Shown here in pieces: positions 1 through 5,451 of a DNA stretch of 5,939 nt. The position numbers were made by a program, and so were the translations under genes. The stretch covers positions 1 through 5,939 of the forward strand of contig JAUVOA010000105.1 of assembly GCA_030599445.1 (NCBI GenBank), written 5' to 3'. This DNA is from Atribacterota bacterium. Its GTDB lineage: Bacteria > Atribacterota > Phoenicimicrobiia > Phoenicimicrobiales > Phoenicimicrobiaceae. Position 1 is the first letter of the stretch; each line of letters starts with the position of its first letter. Under the pieces are notes generated by a model, which worked only from the letters and a program-made list of their open reading frames with translations, was not told where the DNA came from and searched no databases.

Positions 1-1
1 A

Positions 2-61
2 ATTGCTCCACCCAGAGCTCTAAGGCCTTATGATTTTCGGAGATACAAAAGATTGAGATAG
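2..61 (+). CDS. Possible 3' end of an upstream gene (partial)
   Basis: The frame starting at position 2 stays open from the window edge to a TAG at 59-61 and encodes 19 residues ending in RPYDFRRYKRLR, rich in arginine, proline and aromatic residues. This stretch has higher G+C than the following spacer and its residue mix resembles a basic protein tail. The fragment is too short to recognise a family. In related operons yqfC and yqfD lie upstream of phoH, but nothing here identifies either. It could equally be chance open sequence. Confidence 0.25.
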   Translation: MAPPRALRPYDFRRYKRLR

Positions 62-83
62 ATTAGTCGTTAGTAAATGGACC

Positions 84-113
84 TAGCGTGGAGCGTATAG
101 CGTTTAGCGTATA
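84..113 (+). repeat. Left heptamer block (four TAGCGTN-like units)
   Basis: Four head-to-tail heptamers are visible: TAGCGTG, GAGCGTA, TAGCGTT, TAGCGTA, then TA. The AGCGT core recurs exactly every 7 bases. This is the left outer arm of the nested inverted repeat. Confidence 0.8.
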
Positions 114-126
114 TAATTAGTTAAAT

Positions 127-155
127 GGTTAGTTAGTTACTTGGTTAGTTAGTTA
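127..155 (+). repeat. Left GTTA-rich block
   Basis: Two near-identical units of GGTTAGTTAGTTA are separated by CTT. Related sequence begins slightly earlier, from about 116. This is the left inner arm of the nested inverted repeat. Confidence 0.7.
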
Positions 156-203
156 AGAAAATAGAACAAAGAAGCTAGGAGACAGAATTCAAAATCCAAA
201 TTA

Positions 204-219
204 ATATATTATAATATAT
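204..219. promoter_or_regulatory. 16-bp AT-only palindrome containing a TATAAT
   Basis: ATATATTATAATATAT is its own reverse complement and contains a perfect sigma-70-type -10 hexamer TATAAT at 210-215. The best upstream partner, TTCAAA at 188-193, matches TTGACA at only 4 of 6 positions with a 16-base spacer. In such AT-rich DNA a TATAAT is weak evidence. If it is a promoter for the phoH operon, the transcript would carry the central hairpin and the right repeat arm in its leader. Confidence 0.25.
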
Positions 220-245
220 GGTATATAGATATAGCAAAGAAGAAC

Positions 246-266
246 TAGCGTAAAGCATGTAGCGAA
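246..266 (+). repeat. Degenerate internal heptamer block
   Basis: Three heptamers in the same 7-base phase, TAGCGTA, AAGCATG and TAGCGAA, look like decayed copies of the units in the outer arms. Reverse-oriented relatives with TTTTTCGCTT and TTTACG occur around 355-388, roughly but not exactly mirrored. Confidence 0.5.
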
Positions 267-283
267 AGAATACATTAAAACTC

Positions 284-303
284 AGATCGGATAAATCCGA
301 TCT
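284..303. repeat. Perfect hairpin at the centre of the nested repeat
   Basis: AGATCGGATAAATCCGATCT is a 9-bp perfect stem closed by a two-base AA spacer. It sits within about 2 bases of the midpoint of the large inverted repeat. No T-run follows it on the plus strand, so it does not look like an intrinsic terminator for rightward transcription; on the minus strand it is followed by a short run of four T. Confidence 0.8.
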
Positions 304-434
304 CTACTTAAAAATAATAATTTATTTCATTAGAAAAAGTTTTGAATTATGGTTTTTCGTTTTTCGCTTTAAATTTTTATTTACGTTCTGAAAACTGATT
401 ACTATAAGCAATTCTCTTTTATCTAATAACTAAT

Positions 435-507
435 TAACCAGCTAACCAGGTAACCAACTAACTATATAACCAAGATGTATACGCTCTACGCTAAACGCTA
501 TACGCTA
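435..507 (-). repeat. Right composite arm of the nested repeat
   Basis: Read on the minus strand this arm repeats the left one. Positions 507-478 give heptamers TAGCGTA, TAGCGTT, TAGCGTA, GAGCGTA followed by TA. Positions 463-435 give GTTAGTT/GGTTA units. The arm ends at 507, immediately before the TTG that opens the phoH frame at 510, so the element abuts or overlaps the phoH translation-initiation region. Confidence 0.75.
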
Positions 508-509
508 GT

Positions 510-1547
510 TTGTACGAGATACGAAAATATTACTATATTTTACGAAAGCAGGGAATTATAATAGAAAAAGATAAAAACATAAGTAAAAGCATATTAATTA
601 ATAATAAAGATGAAATAAGAGAACTATTTGGACAATATGATGAAAATATCAAATTCATCAACCAATATTTTCCCATAAAAATATCAACACAAAATGATAG
701 CAAGTTAATTATTTCAGGAATAAAGAGTGAAACGGATAAAGCTGTAAAAATAATTGAAGGACTTCTCTCCATAATTAGGAAAGGGCATCCACTTTCTATG
801 GCACAGGTAAAATACCATATTGAAATGTCTCAGAATAACCAGCCTGTAGATTGGAAATTATTATACAAAGACGTGATTCATGTTTTTAAAAAAGATAAAG
901 AAGTTAGGCCAAAAACCTTAGGTCAACAGAAATATGTTGATGCCGTTAAAAAAAATGATATTGTCTTTGTTATCGGACCTGCTGGTACAGGAAAGACCTA
1001 CTTAGCAGTAGCTATTGCTCTGTCTGCCTTAAAGAATAAAGAAGTAGATAGAATAATTTTGATTAGACCGGCGGTAGAAGCCGGGGAAAGTTTAGGTTAT
1101 TTACCCGGAGATTTATTAGAAAAGATAGACCCCTATTTTCGCCCCTTGTATGATGCAATGTACGAAATGATGCCTTCCGAAAAATTCCAGAAGTATATGG
1201 AAAGAGGGATAATAGAAATAGCCCCTTTAGCCTATATGAGGGGAAGAACCTTAAATAATTCCTTTATTATCTTGGACGATGCTCAAAATACTACTTTAGG
1301 TCAGATGAAGATGTTTTTAACCCGCTTTGGTTTTGGTTCTAAAGTTATAATTAATGGAGATATTACTCAGGTAGATTTGCCACTTAAAGAACATTCTGGA
1401 TTAACAAGAGTGGCAAAGATACTTAAAAAAATAAAAGGTATCGAATTTATATACCTTAATGATCAGGACGTGGTGAGACACAGATTGGTTCAAGAGATTA
1501 TTCGCGCTTACGAAAGGGAAGATTTACGGAACCAGGGAAGGGAGTGA
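510..1547 (+). CDS. phoH: PhoH-like P-loop ATPase
   Basis: Cytoplasmic ATPase of the PhoH/YbeZ family, linked in other bacteria to RNA metabolism and often encoded beside or interacting with YbeY. From the TTG at 510 it has 345 residues. The N-terminal RNA-binding-like domain covers about 27-91 (LFGQYDENIKFI, then IISG). The ATPase domain carries Walker A GPAGTGKT at 156-163, RPAVEAGESLGYLPGD at 186-201, a Walker B at 252-257 and INGDITQVDLP at 281-291. The C-terminal VVRHRLV..I..AYE signature is intact. Walker B reads ILDDAQN where the family usually has ILDEAQN. The start is uncertain: TTG 510 has no Shine-Dalgarno, the first in-frame ATG (798) would delete the N-terminal domain, and no GTG lies between. 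A purine-rich AGGGA at 550-554 precedes an in-frame ATA at 561. Family confident, start poor. Confidence 0.93.
   Translation: MYEIRKYYYILRKQGIIIEKDKNISKSILINNKDEIRELFGQYDENIKFINQYFPIKISTQNDSKLIISGIKSETDKAVKIIEGLLSIIRKGHPLSMAQVKYHIEMSQNNQPVDWKLLYKDVIHVFKKDKEVRPKTLGQQKYVDAVKKNDIVFVIGPAGTGKTYLAVAIALSALKNKEVDRIILIRPAVEAGESLGYLPGDLLEKIDPYFRPLYDAMYEMMPSEKFQKYMERGIIEIAPLAYMRGRTLNNSFIILDDAQNTTLGQMKMFLTRFGFGSKVIINGDITQVDLPLKEHSGLTRVAKILKKIKGIEFIYLNDQDVVRHRLVQEIIRAYEREDLRNQGRE
1538..1544 (+). promoter_or_regulatory. Ribosome binding site for pgpH inside the phoH end
   Basis: AAGGGAG overlaps the last phoH codons, just before its TGA at 1545-1547. It stands 12 bases before the GTG at 1557, slightly longer than ideal. 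The arrangement supports translation of pgpH directly after phoH on one transcript and favours the GTG over the ATG at 1602, which has only a weak AGAGA upstream. Confidence 0.55.
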
Positions 1548-1556
1548 TTCAACCTC

Positions 1557-3845
1557 GTGAAACCATATGAGAAATGGAATAAATGGAAAAGTAGAGATAA
1601 AATGTCAGGTAAAAATATGCAAAAGAAAAAATTAATTGATAAAAATATAATACAAAAAATATCTATATTTTTTATTTTGTTAATCGCAATTACCCTCGTT
1701 CTGTCTATTAATTTTTTTCCGGATAAGATTCTCTTAGAAGAAGGGCAAATCTGTTCTAAAGATATTTTGTCCCCGGGGGATTTTGAATTTGTAGATTTAG
1801 AGGCAACACAAAATTTAAGAGAAAAGGCTGCCAAATCGATAAAAGAAGTGTATGATTTAAATTTAGCAAATATTGAAAATGTTGAAAAACAAATAGATAA
1901 TCTCTTTTCAAAGATAAAAGAATACAAAGAAAAAATAGATGAATCATCTAAAGTTACTATTGATGACATAAAGGAGAACAGTAGGAGATTGACAGATGAT
2001 GAATTAAACGAAATGGCTAATGAAATAAATGAAAATTTAGGATTATATATTAGTGAACAGGTCATAGCAGGTTGTCTCCAACTGGACAATCTATCTTTAG
2101 AGAAAATAAGGGTAGACATTAAAAGTTCTATGAGAAAAATTATGGAACAAGGAATTAAAATAGATGATTTAGAAAATGCTAAAAAACAATTAATAAGAGA
2201 GATTAGCGAGATTTCCCTTGATCGTCACGATGCCCTAATTGCCAGCGATATTGCTACCTCTTTGCTTTTACCAAGTTTATTTTTAAATGAAGAAGATACA
2301 GAAAAAAGACGTCAGGAAGCCATCGCTTCAGTAGATGATGTTATAAGAACAATTCAAAAAGGGCAGATAATTATAAGAAAAGGAGAAGTGGCAACTTCGG
2401 AAGATATTGCCATTCTTAATGCTTTAGGTCTAAAAAATCCCAAGATAAATTTTTCCAACATTGTAGGAATAATTATGATTACCGCGATCTGCCTTTTAGT
2501 GGTTTTTTTATATTTAATCTATTTTTATCCTGATATTTATGAAAATATAAACAAATTGATATTGCTGGGTATTATTTCTATTTTTGTTGTTTTACTTGCT
2601 AAAATAGCAAGTCAGGCATCAGGATATTTAATGCCTATTGCTTCTGCCTCAATGTTAATCGCCATATCTTTAAGTCCTAATATTGCCATATTGCTTACCG
2701 TCATATTAGGCTTATTAATAGGATTTATTCCGGGAGGTGGATTAAATTATATTTTAGTCTCCATAATTGGTGGGATTGTAGCAATATATAGTATTCGTAA
2801 AGCTACTCAAAGGTCAAGCCTGACCCGTGCAGGGGTAATTATTGCCGGAGCTAATATAATTAATATATCAGCTTTGGGCTTAATCAACAATGAAGGTTAT
2901 TATCTAATTTTACAAAATAATTTATGGGGAGTGTTAAACGGTTTTTTAGCGGTCATTTTAACTATCGGAATCCTACCTTTTTTAGAAAGTTATTTCGATA
3001 TTACCACCTCATTTAAACTGATGGAATTATCTAATCCTAACCAGCCTCTACTAAAAAAAATGATATTGGAAGCACCCGGCACCTATCATCACAGTATAGT
3101 TGTGGGCAATCTATCTGAAACTGCTGCCGAAGAGATTGGAGGTAACGGATTATTAGCTCGTGTTGGTGCTATTTATCATGATATAGGTAAAATAAAAAGA
3201 CCTTATTTCTTCACTGAGAATCAAGAAGCATATAAAAATATTCATGATGAGATGGAACCCAGTTTAAGCGCTTTAGTAATTGCCTCTCACGTTAAAGAGG
3301 GATTAGAACTGGCGAAAAAAAATAAACTCCCTAAGGATATAATTGATATAATTGCACAACATCACGGAACCGGCTTGATTACCTATTTCTTCCACAGAGC
3401 TTTAAAAGAAAATGGTTCAAATGTTGATAAAGTTGCCGAAGAGAATTACCGTTATTCCGGACCAAAACCACAGACTAAAGAAGCGGGGATTATTTTATTG
3501 GCTGATTCATTAGAAGCGGCAACCAGAAGTTTAACTAATCCTACAGCAACCAGAATAAAAACCCTGGTGAAAGAGATTATCCAGAAGAATTTAGAAAATG
3601 GCCAGCTGGAAGAATGTGATTTGACCTTGAAAGACTTAGACAAAATTGGAGATAGTTTTTCCCGGATACTTACCGGAATGTTTCATAGCCGGGTGGAATA
3701 TCCCGATGAGGATTTAATAAAAAAAATAAAAGAAGAGAAAAAAAATAATGGAAATTCTAATAAAAAATCAGCAGAAAATAATAAAGCTAAATCAAAAAAA
3801 GATAGAAGGGATAATCAAAAAGGTTCTGCAACATCTAAAAGTTGA
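1557..3845 (+). CDS. pgpH: 7TM-HD family c-di-AMP phosphodiesterase (PgpH/YqfF)
   Basis: Membrane phosphohydrolase of the PgpH/YqfF family, whose studied members cleave cyclic di-AMP to pApA with a metal-dependent HD domain. The 762-residue product has a first membrane helix at about 34-54, a charged extracytoplasmic 7TMR-HDED domain at about 55-300, seven hydrophobic segments between about 301 and 475, then a cytoplasmic HD domain at about 505-710. Metal-ligand candidates follow the family order: H512 in GTYHHS, H541 and D542 in YHDIGK, H578, H602-H603 in QHHGTG, and D650 in LADSLEA. All look intact, so an active enzyme is expected. The gene begins 9 bases after phoH and is co-oriented with ybeY, the Firmicutes order. 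The last 32 residues (731-762) are K, N and S-rich with no large hydrophobic residue and are encoded inside ybeY. Start is GTG; ATG 1602 is the alternative. Confidence 0.93.
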   Translation: MKPYEKWNKWKSRDKMSGKNMQKKKLIDKNIIQKISIFFILLIAITLVLSINFFPDKILLEEGQICSKDILSPGDFEFVDLEATQNLREKAAKSIKEVYDLNLANIENVEKQIDNLFSKIKEYKEKIDESSKVTIDDIKENSRRLTDDELNEMANEINENLGLYISEQVIAGCLQLDNLSLEKIRVDIKSSMRKIMEQGIKIDDLENAKKQLIREISEISLDRHDALIASDIATSLLLPSLFLNEEDTEKRRQEAIASVDDVIRTIQKGQIIIRKGEVATSEDIAILNALGLKNPKINFSNIVGIIMITAICLLVVFLYLIYFYPDIYENINKLILLGIISIFVVLLAKIASQASGYLMPIASASMLIAISLSPNIAILLTVILGLLIGFIPGGGLNYILVSIIGGIVAIYSIRKATQRSSLTRAGVIIAGANIINISALGLINNEGYYLILQNNLWGVLNGFLAVILTIGILPFLESYFDITTSFKLMELSNPNQPLLKKMILEAPGTYHHSIVVGNLSETAAEEIGGNGLLARVGAIYHDIGKIKRPYFFTENQEAYKNIHDEMEPSLSALVIASHVKEGLELAKKNKLPKDIIDIIAQHHGTGLITYFFHRALKENGSNVDKVAEENYRYSGPKPQTKEAGIILLADSLEAATRSLTNPTATRIKTLVKEIIQKNLENGQLEECDLTLKDLDKIGDSFSRILTGMFHSRVEYPDEDLIKKIKEEKKNNGNSNKKSAENNKAKSKKDRRDNQKGSATSKS

Positions 3846-4194
3846 TGAAAAAACTGAAATCAGTGTTCTATTTACTGATGATAAATTTATAAGTTTGCTA
3901 AATAATAAGTATCGAGGGATTGATAAACCAACCGATGTTTTATCTTTTAGTTTGCAGGAAGGAGCTGTTAAATCTCCTGAAGTAGAAAGTGATAAGCTTT
4001 TAGGAGATATAATTATCTCCGTAGAGACTGCCCAAAGGCAGGCAGATAACTTAAAGCATCGTATAGAAAGAGAGTTAGCAGTATTACTAATTCATGGCTT
4101 ATTACACTTAACAGGTTATGATCACGAAAAAGACAAGGATTATAAAATTATGCGGGAAAAAGAGAGCGAAATCTTGAAAATATTTGATTTGTAA
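3748..4194 (+). CDS. ybeY: Endoribonuclease YbeY (rRNA maturation factor)
   Basis: Single-domain zinc-dependent endoribonuclease of the YbeY/UPF0054 family, acting in 16S rRNA 3'-end maturation and ribosome quality control in studied bacteria. The 148-residue product is of normal length. It shows the core KYRGIDKPTDVLSF (54-67, with the conserved Arg56), LGDIIIS (85-91) and the zinc motif HGLLHLTGYDH (116-126), whose ligands are H116, H120 and H126. The N-terminal segment aligns with the usual beta-strand and helix of the family, so the ATG at 3748 is preferred even though it lies 98 bases inside pgpH in another frame. A weak purine-rich AGAAGAG precedes it by about 10 bases, so translational coupling to pgpH is likely. 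It closes the phoH-pgpH-ybeY operon; dgkA and era, often next in Firmicutes, are absent here. Confidence 0.95.
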   Translation: MEILIKNQQKIIKLNQKKIEGIIKKVLQHLKVDEKTEISVLFTDDKFISLLNNKYRGIDKPTDVLSFSLQEGAVKSPEVESDKLLGDIIISVETAQRQADNLKHRIERELAVLLIHGLLHLTGYDHEKDKDYKIMREKESEILKIFDL

Positions 4195-4413
4195 CCTGAT
4201 GTTTAATATAATAAAATTAGTTATTATATTTATTTACTTTTTAAGGTTATTTTTAAAAAAAGTAAATATGTAGAAAAAATACTTAGCATAGATTTACTGA
4301 ACGAAAAGCCCTAAAAAATGGGAGGTGAAGCGTAGACCTATAAAATATTTACTTTTTGTTAGTATGTGAGATTATGTTTTAAAAAATTAGAAAAATTAAA
4401 GGAGAATCTATTA
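4195..4413 (+). promoter_or_regulatory. Spacer with switch-like leader before the transporter
   Basis: This gene-free spacer contains two copies of TATTTACTTTTT (4231-4242 and 4346-4357). Between them lies AAAAAGTAAATA (4257-4268), complementary to both. Pairing with the first copy gives a 12-bp hairpin with a 14-base loop. Pairing with the second gives a 13-bp stem (4257-4269 with 4345-4357) enclosing two small hairpins: CCC/GGG (4309-4311 with 4320-4322) and AGGT/ACCT (4323-4326 with 4336-4339). The two states exclude each other, as in attenuators and riboswitches. No known riboswitch class was recognised. The first hairpin lacks a T-run; the second ends in T5 within its own stem. The terminator of the ybeY operon and the promoter of the transporter presumably also lie here, but neither is clear. 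Confidence 0.45.
4398..4404 (+). promoter_or_regulatory. Shine-Dalgarno for the TAXI binding protein
   Basis: AAAGGAG lies 9 bases before the ATG at 4414. This decides the start: an in-frame GTG at 4366 would give 16 extra lysine-rich residues ahead of the signal peptide, but it has no ribosome binding site and would place this strong site inside the gene. Confidence 0.8.
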
Positions 4414-5382
4414 ATGTTAAAAAGCAAGACAATATTAATTTTAGTATTAGTAATTAGTTTAGTAATGGGAATGCTTAGTTTTGGGATAGCTGCTGAAAGA
4501 CAATTTGTGGCTATTGCTACCGGCGGAACCGGCGGAACTTATTACCCTTTAGGTGGAGCCTTGGCTCAAATGCTTTCTAATAATGTTGAAGGCTTAATAG
4601 TTACTGCTCAATCAGGAAATGCTTCTGTAGCGAATTGTAATTTAATCAGTAGAGGCCAGATTGAAACTGCTTTTTCTCAAGCTAATACAACTTATTGGTG
4701 TTATACTGCTACGGGGATATTAGTGGGTACAGAACCTATTACTAATTTAAGAGGTATTGCTTCTTTATACCCGGAAACTATTCATATAGTTGCTACCAAG
4801 GCTTCCGGAATTAAAACCATAGAGGACCTCAAAGGGAAGAAAGTTGGAGTGGGTGCGCCTAACAGCGGAACTGCTGCTGATGCTGAGATAATCTTAAACG
4901 CTCATGGTATTTCTTTTGGTGATATTAAGGCAGATTTTTTAAGCTTCAATGAAGTTGCTCAACGTTTGATAGATGGGCAAATAGATGCCGGTTTTACCAC
5001 TGCTGGCTTCCCTACTTCCAGCATCATTAATATAGCTACCAAAAGAGATATTATATTGGTTCCTATGAGTGCAGAAAAGATAAATCAATTAGTTGAAGCT
5101 ATTCCTTATTACGGTGCTACGGTTATCCCTGGCGGACTGTATAAAGGCGTAGATGAAGATGTTCCAGCTCTTGCTACACCCGCTTTATGGCTCTGTGATG
5201 CCAAACTATCACCTACCATAGTCTACAAAATGACCAAAGCTTTATGGGAACACCGAGATATATTAGAAAAAGTACATTCTCAGGGTAAAAATATTACTTT
5301 GGAAACTGCCCTTGACGGTATAGGAATACCTTTACATCCGGGTGCAGAATTATACTACAAAGAAGTTGGCTTGATTAAATAA
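4414..5382 (+). CDS. TAXI-family TRAP transporter solute-binding protein
   Basis: Extracytoplasmic substrate-binding protein of the TAXI branch of TRAP transporters, which hand small organic acids or amino acids to an ion-driven permease. The 322-residue product from ATG 4414 starts with a signal peptide (MLKSK, hydrophobic core about 7-24) with likely cleavage near FGIA-AERQ. There is no lipobox cysteine. Family signatures follow in order: GGTGGTYYPLGG (37-48), TAQSGNASVANC (64-75), GVGAPNSGTAADAE (145-158), DGQIDAGFTTAGFP (187-200) and the C-terminal IPLHPGAELYYKE (305-317). The substrate cannot be read from the sequence; glutamate-like ligands are known for some members. A DUF1850 gene follows, as in many TAXI loci, and the permease is expected beyond the window. 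Expression may depend on the leader structures upstream. Confidence 0.93.
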   Translation: MLKSKTILILVLVISLVMGMLSFGIAAERQFVAIATGGTGGTYYPLGGALAQMLSNNVEGLIVTAQSGNASVANCNLISRGQIETAFSQANTTYWCYTATGILVGTEPITNLRGIASLYPETIHIVATKASGIKTIEDLKGKKVGVGAPNSGTAADAEIILNAHGISFGDIKADFLSFNEVAQRLIDGQIDAGFTTAGFPTSSIINIATKRDIILVPMSAEKINQLVEAIPYYGATVIPGGLYKGVDEDVPALATPALWLCDAKLSPTIVYKMTKALWEHRDILEKVHSQGKNITLETALDGIGIPLHPGAELYYKEVGLIK

Positions 5383-5398
5383 GTTTAGGAAAGTAAAA

Positions 5399-5441
5399 TC
5401 CGGGTACCATAAAATGAGAATATTTTTCTATGGTACCCGGA
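5399..5441 (+). terminator. Strong intercistronic hairpin after the binding-protein gene
   Basis: TCCGGGTACCATA (5399-5411) and TATGGTACCCGGA (5429-5441) are perfect 13-base complements around a 17-base loop. It begins 16 bases after the binding-protein stop and ends 10 bases before the next start. No T-run follows, so it is not a standard intrinsic terminator. A likelier role is partial termination or protection of the upstream mRNA 3' end, giving more binding protein than the membrane components. An operator is also possible, as the stem is palindromic DNA. Confidence 0.6.
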
Positions 5442-5451
5442 ATCAATTTAT

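Larger units (their letters stand above)
84..507. repeat. Nested inverted-repeat element upstream of phoH
   Basis: Two mirror-image composite arms (84-155 and 435-507) enclose 279 bases of AT-rich sequence. Each arm has an outer block of AGCGT-containing heptamers and an inner block of GTTA-rich repeats, in mirrored order. Aligned without gaps, the outer blocks match at 25 of 30 positions and the inner blocks at 24 of 29. Midpoints of the outer pair, inner pair and central palindrome fall at about 295.5, 295 and 293.5, so the structure is concentric. No transposase or long ORF lies inside. It may be a non-autonomous mobile element, an intergenic repeat family or a large structured RNA/DNA; the sequence alone does not decide. 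The element fills most of the gene-free region 1-509. Confidence 0.75.

Noticed and set aside
1..45. Possible tRNA or rRNA fragment at the left edge
   Set aside because: The G+C-richer start suggested an RNA gene, but no cloverleaf stems or 3' CCA could be assembled on either strand.
84..507. CRISPR array
   Set aside because: The repeats are short, contiguous and arranged as inverted arms, with no regular unique spacers and no cas genes in the window.
475..561. 28-codon ATG-started frame overlapping the phoH start
   Set aside because: Its first third is simply the right repeat arm and it lacks a ribosome binding site. It is mentioned in a finding as possible coupling but is not supported as a gene.
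1508..2119. 203-codon open frame on the minus strand across the phoH-pgpH junction
   Set aside because: It is antisense to well-supported genes, is rich in S, F and I as expected of the complement of AT-rich coding DNA, and has no recognisable domain.
4231..4268. Intrinsic terminator for the phoH-pgpH-ybeY operon
   Set aside because: The 12-bp stem is AT-only except one G-C pair and is followed by A-rich sequence, not a T-run, so it lacks the intrinsic terminator pattern.
4366..4413. N-terminal extension of the TAXI binding protein from GTG 4366
   Set aside because: There is no ribosome binding site, it adds a lysine-rich segment ahead of a good signal peptide, and a strong AAAGGAG serves ATG 4414.
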